A DNA stretch of 13,986 nucleotides, taken from NCBI GenBank assembly GCA_023137005.1, contig JAGLQE010000381.1, forward strand, positions 1 through 13,986, given 5' to 3'. Below, one piece after another: positions 7,294 to 13,922 of this stretch. The stretch is from Thermoplasmata archaeon. Lineage in GTDB: Archaea; Thermoplasmatota; Thermoplasmata; SG8-5; JAGLSY01. The notes below the pieces were generated by a model. The model had not been told where the DNA came from, searched no databases, and saw only the letters and a program-made list of their open reading frames with translations. Every line of letters begins with the position of its first letter. The stretch's first letter is position 1. Both the position numbers and the translations under genes were made by a program.

Positions 7294-7305
7294 TGAGCAT
7301 GCTCA
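7294..7305. promoter_or_regulatory. Palindromic operator TGAGCATGCTCA, copy 3
   Basis: Perfect palindrome, identical to copies 1 and 2. Its centre (7299.5) is 17 bp upstream of the TTTATATA centre and 84.5 bp upstream of the ATG at 7384, the same distance as at copy 1. Confidence 0.8.
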
Positions 7306-7312
7306 TAACAAC

Positions 7313-7320
7313 TTTATATA
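7313..7320 (+). promoter_or_regulatory. TATA box of the Cys-containing protein gene
   Basis: Strong TTTATATA box. The expected transcription start is near 7343, giving a leader of about 41 nt that contains the Shine-Dalgarno sequence. Confidence 0.6.
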
Positions 7321-7372
7321 GCCTCCAGGATTATTTTATCATGATATAATATAAAAATAATGAAGAATAACT

Positions 7373-7378
7373 GGAGGT
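7373..7378 (+). promoter_or_regulatory. Ribosome binding site deciding the start at 7384
   Basis: GGAGGT, 5 nt before the ATG at 7384. An in-frame ATG at 7360 exists upstream but lacks such a site and would place the GGAGGT inside the coding region. Confidence 0.75.
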
Positions 7379-7383
7379 TCACA

Positions 7384-7866
7384 ATGAATAATAAAGAAAT
7401 GAACTGCATCGACAGTATCCATCATAGAGTTGGACTATATGAATTATTCATTAATGCGATACCTGTCTTTCATCCGAGCATGCCTGCAGATTCAAGGAAC
7501 CTCCTGGCCAAGAAATTCTCGGACCAGTTCGAGGAGAGATGGAGACCATCCTTCGATGATGAAGTAGGTGGCCTGATGGATCCAGGAGATAAGACCTACA
7601 TGCTCGATTATATGACCTGGCTTCTGGATTTCTATAATAATATCGGAGCCAGTGCATCAATAGAGGTTGATGAATATAGAGTGGAGCTGAGGATCTCCAA
7701 ATGCCCCTGGATGATGGAAGACCAGGACAACCCGGTCTTTTTTCTAATATGCAGAACCATATTCTCAAGAAGTTTCTCATGGACGGGTATGACCTGCCAG
7801 TTAAAACAAGCCTGCAAGAGGACGGGTGGTGTAGATTCCTGCCTTTTCGAGGTATTCACTAAATGA
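7384..7866 (+). CDS. Cys-containing small protein, possibly V4R/ATC-hydrolase-like
   Basis: Soluble protein of 160 residues with no signal peptide or membrane segment; not firmly recognised. The N-terminal two thirds look alpha-helical (FINAIPVFHPSM, 22-33; LLAKKFSDQFEERW, 40-53; YMLDYMTWLLDFY, 72-84). A C-terminal beta-rich part follows with cysteines at 107, 123, 138, 144 and 153: EVDEYRVELRISKCPW (94-109), FFLICR (119-124) and GGVDSCLFEV (148-157). An ending of the form G-x-x-x-C-x-F-x-V after an earlier Cys pair recalls V4R domains and the ATC_hydrolase family, which are small-molecule or metal-binding folds. I judge this by pattern only. It has the clearest palindrome/TATA/ribosome-binding-site promoter of the block and converges with the YdjM-like gene, 4 bp apart. 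A sensor or small-molecule binder co-regulated with the winged-helix protein is a reasonable guess. Confidence 0.7.
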   Translation: MNNKEMNCIDSIHHRVGLYELFINAIPVFHPSMPADSRNLLAKKFSDQFEERWRPSFDDEVGGLMDPGDKTYMLDYMTWLLDFYNNIGASASIEVDEYRVELRISKCPWMMEDQDNPVFFLICRTIFSRSFSWTGMTCQLKQACKRTGGVDSCLFEVFTK

Positions 7867-7870
7867 GCCA

Positions 7871-8500
7871 TTACCCAGGAACAATACCCATTTCCCTGAG
7901 GAATTCCAGATCCGTGCCCTCGCTCTCCATCGGAATATAATAGGGGTCAATACCATCATCCATCGGGATATGGTAAGGCGCATCATCAATATCCGGTGCT
8001 ACACCCTCATACCACGAATGCATTTTGGCAACCAGTGGTCTGGTGACCATCACACAGATGAGCCAGGAACCGAATATCAGATCACTGATGTTCATGAAAG
8101 TGCCTATCGAACCTAAAGAGAGAATGTCCGTCTGGGGAAGAGAGAATAGAATAAGCTCGGGCGAGGCCTGGAGAATTATCACGTTCCCGGCGACAAGATC
8201 CATGACCAGGTGTCCGGTCGTGATTATCAATATTGCAAGGAAAAAACGTGTTAACTTGGAAGAGTAACCTCCCGCCTCGAACATGGTGAATAGCAGGAAC
8301 ATGATCAGAGGGATGAACAATAATAGAATAATATTATGAAAATATGCTACCGATACACCTGAAACCTCTATATTGAGAAGATGATCCAGATCAGGTAGGA
8401 CTCCCATCATCACGATGATGAACAGGTACCTTTTCTTGAACCCGAGATTCATGTAGATCACTGCCAGCATGGAAACCGTCAGGTGAATAATCGGAGACAT
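7871..8500 (-). CDS. YdjM/DUF457-type membrane protein, putative metal-dependent hydrolase
   Basis: Membrane protein of 209 residues with about four to five hydrophobic segments (near 7-18, 25-36, 56-72, 87-110 and 135-152). Conserved-looking polar residues are H6, PDLDH (36-40), FHN (54-56) and GHLVMD (96-101). Their order (H; PDxDH; H; HxxxD) fits the LexA-binding/YdjM family, annotated as membrane-bound metal-dependent hydrolases, though no substrate is well established. The cytosolic or exposed C-terminal tail (160-209) is acidic and contains a short imperfect repeat, YHIPMDDG and YYIPMESEG. The start ATG is 25.5 nt from the TATA-like TTTATACA. It lies 102 bp downstream of the GvpD-like gene on the same strand and may be separately promoted. 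A functional link with that ATPase is unproven. Confidence 0.75.
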   Translation of the reverse strand: MSPIIHLTVSMLAVIYMNLGFKKRYLFIIVMMGVLPDLDHLLNIEVSGVSVAYFHNIILLLFIPLIMFLLFTMFEAGGYSSKLTRFFLAILIITTGHLVMDLVAGNVIILQASPELILFSLPQTDILSLGSIGTFMNISDLIFGSWLICVMVTRPLVAKMHSWYEGVAPDIDDAPYHIPMDDGIDPYYIPMESEGTDLEFLREMGIVPG

Positions 8501-8521
8501 ATTGTGTGTTATTATCTATCA

Positions 8522-8529
8522 TGTATAAA
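8522..8529 (-). promoter_or_regulatory. Probable TATA box of the YdjM-like gene
   Basis: TTTATACA on the minus strand, 25.5 nt before the ATG at 8500, suggesting a leaderless transcript. A second box, TTTATAAT, occurs at 8544-8551 on the same strand. Confidence 0.45.
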
Positions 8530-8557
8530 GAAGGGCTTTCGTCATTATAAACTCTGA

Positions 8558-8573
8558 TTATCAGGGGTGATAA
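8558..8573. repeat. Inverted repeat TTATCA-gggg-TGATAA
   Basis: Perfect 6-bp arms with a 4-bp spacer, between the stop of the GvpD-like gene and the YdjM-like start. Its centre is about 18 bp upstream of the TTTATAAT box on the minus strand. It could be an operator or the hairpin end of the ATPase transcript; no T-run directly follows. Confidence 0.4.
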
Positions 8574-8602
8574 CTGGACTGTAGCCAGATTATGCCACCT
8601 GC

Positions 8603-10132
8603 TCAAAGGATGGGTAATGCCTTCATCAGTGGTTTTTCTCCCGGAGTATTGGATGGTATCGATAGGAAATTGAGGTTAGTGTATGGCCTCTCACCGAATA
8701 TGACCGGATACCTTTCAATGGTCTCTATCCTTACATGGGTATGAGCGTAGTTCGAGAACTTTCTCGCCTCCTGATTGGTCGTCCATCCAAGACCAAAGAA
8801 GGTTCCCTTGTTCTTGGTGAGCATGGATATGTGCCTCATCAATCCCAGATAACTGTCAGGGCCGTAAATGGATTTGAGCGTGTCAAAACAGATCATTGCC
8901 GTGTAAGGCTTTCCGAGATCATAGAGGCTATGCGAGATGGCATCCCACCTGAAATCATCATGAATGGACTCTCCTTCTATCGGGATCATATTCGATTGGC
9001 CCAGATTGCCCCCCATCTCGGCCATTTCAAGGAATTTGAGGCATTTCATATTCTCCTCTGTGAAACCAGATCTCGACAATTCATGCTCAATATCCTCGAT
9101 ACTGACCCTGCCAGGCAGAAGAACATAGACTCCAAAGCCCTGGCTTATGGAGCTTGCGATCCTTTTAACCAGCACCTTCAAGATTATGGAAGTATCCACT
9201 CCATCGCCCATCTCCAGAAGATTGATGGAGGACGGCTTGACACTGTAAAGAAGCTTATCCAGATCACATGATGATTCTTCCATACTGGATTCAGATGGAA
9301 GAATAATAGGTTCGGAGGTTATATCGAAAAACCTGAAATGCCCTCCCATGAGTGTGAATAGTAAAGCTGGAGTGCTTATCTTGACACCTCTTAGTTTGAT
9401 CAGATCCATTCTTCTGAGTCGGCGGTTATCGTATTTCGCAGATTCAAGCTTCAATACACCATCAGAAAGGAATTCAAGGTCTGTATGATCGGACTTCTCA
9501 AGAATGAATATCAAATTGGTCTTGGTATGCTCGACCAGGTCTTTCTGTAAGGTGTAAATAAGCTTTCTGGATGATATACCATATTTCTCACTGAGGGCCT
9601 CGATGCTATCAATGATGACCAGACTTCTCTGGGGCAAGGCCTTTTCAACCGCCTCGTAGACCATATCGATCTCTGGCAGGATCATAGCCATATCGAAGAC
9701 CACCTGTCCATCCTCTGCACCATAGCTGGGGGGCTGATAATCTTCAATGTCACCTTCATCATCGAACTCCTCGCCCATCTCCACCCGGGATTCCAGTTTA
9801 TCGAGTTCATTACGATTCACAATGGTCTTGCCTTCCTCGGCCATCATTCTTCTTCTTTGTTCGGTCATGAAGGAGAATTCCTTCTGGACAATATCTTTCT
9901 TCAGCCACGGAAAATGATCACCAAGGGCGATCTCATCAACCCGGGATGATATATACATGGTATTGAAAGTGTCCTGCATGACCTCCGTGAGTTCCAGGGC
10001 AAAGGTGGTCTTCCCGGTTCCGGGTCCACCCTTGATTATCAAGGACCTGCCTCCTGCCTGAGCAAAGAAGTCCATCAATTCCTGAGGAAATGCTCTGCCC
10101 TTTGTCTTATTATCATCTGCTATTTCTGTCAA
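8603..10132 (-). CDS. GvpD/KaiC-like RecA-fold ATPase
   Basis: P-loop ATPase of 509 residues, probably a soluble regulatory or signalling protein. The start of the N-terminal domain, FFAQAGGRSLIIKGGPGTGK (22-41), carries the Walker A motif GGPGTGKTT (35-43), as in GvpD and KaiC. Walker B is LVIIDS (171-176), followed by FLSDGVLKLE (221-230) and LRRMDLIKLRG (239-249), matching the KaiC-type R-x-x-x-I-x-K-x-R-G. A charged insert (about 100-140) contains an acidic stretch, GEEFDDEGDIED. The C-terminal half looks like a second, degenerate RecA fold: GDGVDTS (309-315) replaces the P-loop and AMICFDTL (412-419) resembles Walker B. The start is TTG, since TAA directly precedes it in frame; the first downstream ATG is at residue 20, just before the domain. 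No gas-vesicle structural genes are nearby, so a role in gas vesicles is not supported. Confidence 0.85.
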   Translation of the reverse strand: MTEIADDNKTKGRAFPQELMDFFAQAGGRSLIIKGGPGTGKTTFALELTEVMQDTFNTMYISSRVDEIALGDHFPWLKKDIVQKEFSFMTEQRRRMMAEEGKTIVNRNELDKLESRVEMGEEFDDEGDIEDYQPPSYGAEDGQVVFDMAMILPEIDMVYEAVEKALPQRSLVIIDSIEALSEKYGISSRKLIYTLQKDLVEHTKTNLIFILEKSDHTDLEFLSDGVLKLESAKYDNRRLRRMDLIKLRGVKISTPALLFTLMGGHFRFFDITSEPIILPSESSMEESSCDLDKLLYSVKPSSINLLEMGDGVDTSIILKVLVKRIASSISQGFGVYVLLPGRVSIEDIEHELSRSGFTEENMKCLKFLEMAEMGGNLGQSNMIPIEGESIHDDFRWDAISHSLYDLGKPYTAMICFDTLKSIYGPDSYLGLMRHISMLTKNKGTFFGLGWTTNQEARKFSNYAHTHVRIETIERYPVIFGERPYTNLNFLSIPSNTPGEKPLMKALPIL

Positions 10133-10282
10133 TTACTAACCCCTATATTGTATTCAGTGGTACATAATCGATAATTTTCATATTTAACTTCAAGGAAATA
10201 AATATCATGTTTGATAATGACGAATTTCGAAAGCCAGGTTATTTCATGATCTGATAATCACAAATGCGAAACGTAACGGCAG

Positions 10283-10290
10283 CATAAATA
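10283..10290 (+). promoter_or_regulatory. Probable TATA box of the large surface protein
   Basis: CATAAATA has an expected transcription start near 10313, giving a leader of about 35 nt. The leader holds AGGTGGT immediately upstream of the ATG at 10348. The rest of the 215-bp divergent gap (10133-10347) is AT-rich; no clear TATA box for the minus-strand ATPase could be fixed. Confidence 0.45.
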
Positions 10291-10347
10291 GGAAAGCCCC
10301 CAATTTCTCTTTTGCACAAAGGAAGTGCAGATAAAAAAGGTGGTAAA

Positions 10348-12930
10348 ATGGATACAGAATTGAAACTCAAGAGTTCGCTTGTGATTGTAATGATGATCGT
10401 ATTGGTCATGACGGCCATACTCCCCCTCCTGAACATGGTTCCAGGAGAGTGTTCCGTCGAGGAACCTGCTAATGAGATCAATACCGAAATTAGACAGATC
10501 GGTGGAATAGAGGATGCAGTAATAGAGGTCAATCTATATGACCACTTCAAACCAGGATGGGAAGATTTTATTATAGTATATAGTGATGATAATCTACTTT
10601 GCGAGATAGTAAGCTATGATTGGTTCACGGTAACACCTCAGAAAGATTGGCATGGTTCAGCTTCGGCAATCATAAGCATACAATATGTATGGAATGATCC
10701 GATCTCCATAGATGCTATTGTCGTTACCTGGACAAATGTAGAATTCCTGTTCACGGTCGAGCCGGAGAATGACAGCCCGAATATTATAACTCAGGAGACA
10801 CACCTATTCATGACCAAGGACTCGAGGATAGATTATGCCTTCAGCCTCAATGATGTCTTTGAAGATGTGGACAGTGATATGGATTTCTTCTGGATGAGCC
10901 TTAACAAACTTGTTTCCCTGGAGGTTGATTCCTTAGATCATGTGAATATAGTAAGTAATATGGATGAGGGAACAAAAGATACGATAACCCTAATGGCCTA
11001 TGATGGAGAATTGATGACCACCTATGACCTGTATTTCGAAATATACGACCCTGAAGCCATTCGCATGATGGAGGACACTACTGAGGATATCCTCGTTAAA
11101 GAGGGAATTGCCAATTGGCAGGTGTTGAACAATGAGCATTCGGAAGAAATGCAAATCCTATTCGAGGAGGAGACCTTGACCATATCGCCTGATGAAAATT
11201 GGAATGGTTATGGGGACATCGAGATCCTCGTGGGTGAACCTTATGTCGTTATACCTCCCGTAAAATTGCCTCCGATACTGCATTCTGTTCCTCCGCCTCC
11301 CTCGATCAATCCACCACCGACGACTCTGGGACTTCTGGATTATATGAATGTCTACCTATTCGATTATGAGATCTATGTGGTGGCGGTCAATGATCCACTT
11401 ACTTCCTCGGACCTGCCTCTTGTCACAATAGAAGAGGACTCTCCCCAGGCAGATATTATGGATCTAAACCTTTACTTCGATGACATCGACAGCACCCTTA
11501 GCTATTCCTCTGTAACAGGTGATGATGTTCAGATCACCATCGACGATGGAATTGTCAATCTTGTGCCTGATGCCAACTGGTTCGGCACCGAGGTAATAAC
11601 CATTGAGGGAACTGATGGAGAATACACACTTTCAGAGAATCTGAGAATAAGCGTTCAGCCAGTCAATGATCCACCATCTGCTTCCGGCTATATCGAGACA
11701 TCCATTGTGGAGGAAGACGGAGCCGTGGAGTTCCTCCTTTCTGACTATTTCAGTGATATTGACAGCGATATGGAATTCACATATATCGCAAACGGCAATC
11801 TCACAGTGGAACTGAATGAAACCGCCGAAACGGCCCTTATAACTCCCTGTGAGAATTGGAACGGAGAGGGCAATGTCACGGTCTATGGTTTTGATGAGGA
11901 ATTCCAGGCATTGCAGGATTTCTCTATAGTGGTCACTGCCGTGAATGATGAGCTGGTTCTCAATGATGTCATTGCTGACCAAGGCTTCAGCGAGGATGGA
12001 AGTGTCACAATGGATATCAGCACTGCCTTCGAAGATGTGGACAGTGAGCTACAGTATTCTGTTTCAAGCCTTGAGAACAATATCTTCGCCACCCTGAACA
12101 ATGGACGATTGAGCATCTCATCATATGATGATTGGCATGGCTCAGGAATGGTGGTATTGACAGCCACTGACGGTGAGTACACGATGGAACAGGATGTGGA
12201 GGTTACAGTTACCGCGGTCAATGATGCACCAGTACTGGAACCATCGGACCTGGTCAAGATAATGGAAGAGGATTCCCGCCTGAGCATAGATCTCAGCGAC
12301 TATTTCTCGGACATTGACAGCGAACTTTCATTCGATGTGGATCCCATCATGAACATTGAAACAGAGATCGAGGATAATGAACTGTTCCTCACGCCCGATA
12401 AGAACTGGAATGGCCTTGCAGACATGATCATAAAATCCAGTGATGGTCAGTACATGATAGCGCAGAGTCTGATGATACAGGTGCAGGCAATGAACGATGC
12501 CCCGGTGAAGCTGAAGAACATGCCGGCCATCATGCTGAATAATAGCATGAACGAAATGGCACTAGACATGAACGAGTACTTCTATGATGTGGATGGCGAT
12601 GAACTAGTCATAACGATATCCGGCAATGAGAATACGGAAGTTGTTTCAGCCCAGGGTTCCAAGGTCTTCAATGTGAAGAACCCGAATAAATGGAACGGAG
12701 CCGAGGTACTTCAGGTGACGGTCACGGATGGAACTGACACTCTAACAGAACAGGTCACTGTTGTCAGCGAGTTCCAAGAAGAGGCCTCGACCACCTCGGG
12801 CGGTATCTCATTCGGTGATATGATAATGATGGGCGGATTCGCAATAACCACTATCGCCCTGGTACTTGTGGCCGCTGCGGCCAGGCACAGGATACGAACA
12901 TTGAGCAAGAAGCCGAGCCGTATATTGTGA
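10348..12930 (+). CDS. Membrane-anchored cadherin-like (tandem-95) repeat surface protein
   Basis: Large extracellular protein of 860 residues, probably in adhesion or the cell envelope. The hydrophobic segment at 8-30 is a signal peptide. About six to seven Asp-rich repeats of roughly 95 residues follow, each with a junction like VNDxP (AVNDPL, PVNDPP, AVNDAP, AMNDAP), an acidic E-E-D-S strand, the calcium-site-like FSDIDSD/FEDVDSE (for example YFSDIDSDMEF and FEDVDSELQY) and a P-x-x-NWNG turn followed by a TDGEY strand. The repeats match the cadherin-like/tandem-95 type, which usually binds Ca2+ between domains. A proline-rich insert (about 302-325) interrupts the second repeat. The C-terminus has one membrane helix (about 823-845) followed by a basic tail, RHRIRTLSKKPSRIL, so the repeats face outward. 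ATG 10348 is chosen for its ribosome binding site; a TTG at 10312 is in frame but less likely. Confidence 0.9.
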   Translation: MDTELKLKSSLVIVMMIVLVMTAILPLLNMVPGECSVEEPANEINTEIRQIGGIEDAVIEVNLYDHFKPGWEDFIIVYSDDNLLCEIVSYDWFTVTPQKDWHGSASAIISIQYVWNDPISIDAIVVTWTNVEFLFTVEPENDSPNIITQETHLFMTKDSRIDYAFSLNDVFEDVDSDMDFFWMSLNKLVSLEVDSLDHVNIVSNMDEGTKDTITLMAYDGELMTTYDLYFEIYDPEAIRMMEDTTEDILVKEGIANWQVLNNEHSEEMQILFEEETLTISPDENWNGYGDIEILVGEPYVVIPPVKLPPILHSVPPPPSINPPPTTLGLLDYMNVYLFDYEIYVVAVNDPLTSSDLPLVTIEEDSPQADIMDLNLYFDDIDSTLSYSSVTGDDVQITIDDGIVNLVPDANWFGTEVITIEGTDGEYTLSENLRISVQPVNDPPSASGYIETSIVEEDGAVEFLLSDYFSDIDSDMEFTYIANGNLTVELNETAETALITPCENWNGEGNVTVYGFDEEFQALQDFSIVVTAVNDELVLNDVIADQGFSEDGSVTMDISTAFEDVDSELQYSVSSLENNIFATLNNGRLSISSYDDWHGSGMVVLTATDGEYTMEQDVEVTVTAVNDAPVLEPSDLVKIMEEDSRLSIDLSDYFSDIDSELSFDVDPIMNIETEIEDNELFLTPDKNWNGLADMIIKSSDGQYMIAQSLMIQVQAMNDAPVKLKNMPAIMLNNSMNEMALDMNEYFYDVDGDELVITISGNENTEVVSAQGSKVFNVKNPNKWNGAEVLQVTVTDGTDTLTEQVTVVSEFQEEASTTSGGISFGDMIMMGGFAITTIALVLVAAAARHRIRTLSKKPSRIL

Positions 12931-12948
12931 GCGTTCCATAATGGAGAA

Positions 12949-12966
12949 TGGGGCAGAAATGCCCCA
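12949..12966 (+). terminator. Hairpin with GAAA tetraloop after the surface protein
   Basis: The stem TGGGGCA/TGCCCCA (7 bp, GC-rich) closes a GAAA (GNRA-type) loop, 18 nt after the stop codon, with pyrimidine-rich DNA after it but no clean T-run. It is probably a transcript end or 3' stabilising hairpin. Confidence 0.5.
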
Positions 12967-12990
12967 CCCTTTCCCTTACTTATTTCTAGA

Positions 12991-13041
12991 GTTTGATACA
13001 ATACAATCTTTCTTTATCTCTTCCTGTATTGATTACCAAAC
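12991..13041. repeat. Imperfect inverted repeat upstream of the first tandem winged-helix gene
   Basis: GTTTGATACAATAC (12991-13004) pairs with GTATTGATTACCAAAC (13026-13041) except for one mismatch and two unpaired bases, across a 21-bp spacer. It ends 22 bp before the TATA box at 13063, so it could be an operator pair rather than an RNA element of the downstream gene. Confidence 0.4.
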
Positions 13042-13062
13042 ATGATACTTATGCCGACAGGG

Positions 13063-13070
13063 TTTATAAT
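13063..13070 (+). promoter_or_regulatory. TATA box of the first tandem winged-helix gene
   Basis: TTTATAAT has an expected start near 13093. The short leader carries GAGGGA (13101-13106) before the ATG at 13112. Confidence 0.55.
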
Positions 13071-13111
13071 GTGACCATCCATGATTTGATTAGAATAATA
13101 GAGGGAATCAA

Positions 13112-13468
13112 ATGATCGATGCAACCAGATTTGTCATGGACTACGAAGCCGAAAGAGTGATACTTGGAACTTACAAGGAAGAAAGAACAGCAGCCGAGAT
13201 CAGTGAAATATATGGAATACCGATAGCGGCTTGCTATCGCAAGATCAATGAACTGACAAAGGCTGGTCTTATAGCAGTGGCGGGTTACAAGGTCTCCAGC
13301 AGGGGTAAGAAGGTCAAGATATACAAGGCAAAGCTGGAAGATGCATACGTGTTCTATCAGGATGGTAGGATGAAGGTCCGCTTCCAGGTCATTCTCAGTA
13401 TGGCGGAGGACTTCCGCAACAGGATGAAGAACAGTCCCAAACCCGTCCAGCCTCAGCCCAATGTCTAA
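13112..13468 (+). CDS. Winged-helix regulator, tandem paralogue A
   Basis: Small DNA-binding protein of 118 residues, ArsR-like winged-helix type. The HTH lies at about 25-58: RTAAEISEIYGIPIAACYRK (26-45) includes the turn and recognition helix, and INELTKAGLI (46-55) leads into the wing VSSRGKKVKIYKAKLED (61-77). A beta-hairpin-like tail (VFYQDGRMKVRFQV) and a Pro/Gln-rich C-terminus follow. It shares GIPIAACYR and the wing-tail order with the gene 79 bp downstream, so the two are paralogues. Each has its own TATA box and ribosome binding site, so they need not be co-transcribed. No ligand-binding residues are evident. Targets are unknown; the adjacent surface-protein gene is a possible one. 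Confidence 0.85.
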   Translation: MIDATRFVMDYEAERVILGTYKEERTAAEISEIYGIPIAACYRKINELTKAGLIAVAGYKVSSRGKKVKIYKAKLEDAYVFYQDGRMKVRFQVILSMAEDFRNRMKNSPKPVQPQPNV

Positions 13469-13503
13469 TTATCCCTATCGATAACGATACTGGCTGGCCC
13501 TTG

Positions 13504-13511
13504 TTTATATA
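13504..13511 (+). promoter_or_regulatory. TATA box of the second tandem winged-helix gene
   Basis: TTTATATA has an expected start near 13534. GGTGAT (13539-13544) is 3 nt before the ATG at 13548. A small inverted repeat TATCG-ataa-CGATA (13476-13489) lies just upstream. Confidence 0.55.
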
Positions 13512-13547
13512 CACATAGCCATATCTTCATTAAAATACGGTGATGAT

Positions 13548-13895
13548 ATGGATTTCGTAAATGCCTCTCAACTGATAACGGATGAATACGCGGCCAAGAT
13601 CTTGGTTGCCACGTACAGACGCCCGAAAAGTGCCATAGAGCTCAGCTATAAACTGGGCATACCGATCGCTGCCTGCTACAGGAGAATTCACTCTCTTGAA
13701 AAGGCTGGATTCCTTGTCTGCACCGAAAAGGTCCTTACCCAGAAGGGTAAAAGAATGGGTGTGTATCTCTCAAATCTGAAAAATGCCCAGATACAATTCA
13801 CAGAAGGCAAGATCAAGGTAAGTCTTGAAATGAAGGCCGGAGAGAATACTGAACTGAGAGGCGAGTGGGATATCGCCGACCTCATTGAACAATGA
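13548..13895 (+). CDS. Winged-helix regulator, tandem paralogue B
   Basis: Winged-helix DNA-binding protein of 115 residues, paralogous to the preceding gene. SAIELSYKLGIPIAACYRRI (27-46) is the HTH, SLEKAGFLVCTEK (48-60) leads into the wing, and TQKGKRMGVYLSNLKNAQIQ (63-82) corresponds to the same segment of paralogue A, followed by FTEGKIKVSLEM. It differs in the N-terminal helix and has a shorter acidic C-terminus (ELRGEWDIADLIEQ) instead of the Pro/Gln tail. The near-identical recognition region suggests that the two proteins bind similar DNA or form heterodimers, which is inference. A strong terminator follows 27 bp after the stop codon. Confidence 0.85.
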   Translation: MDFVNASQLITDEYAAKILVATYRRPKSAIELSYKLGIPIAACYRRIHSLEKAGFLVCTEKVLTQKGKRMGVYLSNLKNAQIQFTEGKIKVSLEMKAGENTELRGEWDIADLIEQ

Positions 13896-13922
13896 CAATT
13901 ATCTCATTTCCCCCCAAACTAA

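Larger units (their letters stand above)
7058..7383. other. 326-bp intergenic region rich in short palindromes
   Basis: AT-rich gap between the winged-helix gene and the Cys-containing gene. It holds a terminator candidate (7095-7117), a 14-bp palindrome (7127-7140), a possible 20-codon reading frame (7177-7239), a 12-bp palindrome ATAGAGCTCTAT (7226-7237), a half-site ATGCTCA (7264-7270), operator copy 3 (7294-7305), a TATA box (7313-7320) and TATCATGATA (7337-7346) at the expected transcription start. About 175 bp between the terminator and operator copy 3 has no assured function. Confidence 0.6.

Noticed and set aside
7360..7383. Earlier ATG for the Cys-containing protein
   Set aside because: It would bury the GGAGGT ribosome binding site in the coding region; ATG 7384 has ideal spacing.
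7476..7486. GAGCATGCC resembling the regulon palindrome
   Set aside because: It matches only the core, is not symmetric, and lies inside the coding region of the Cys-containing protein without TATA spacing.
8735..9271. 178-codon plus-strand reading frame
   Set aside because: It lies wholly opposite the GvpD/KaiC-like ATPase gene, which has clear motifs; no family features, promoter or ribosome binding site support it.
8603..10132. Gas-vesicle gene cluster
   Set aside because: Only a GvpD-like ATPase is present; no GvpA-like or other gvp gene lies in the window.
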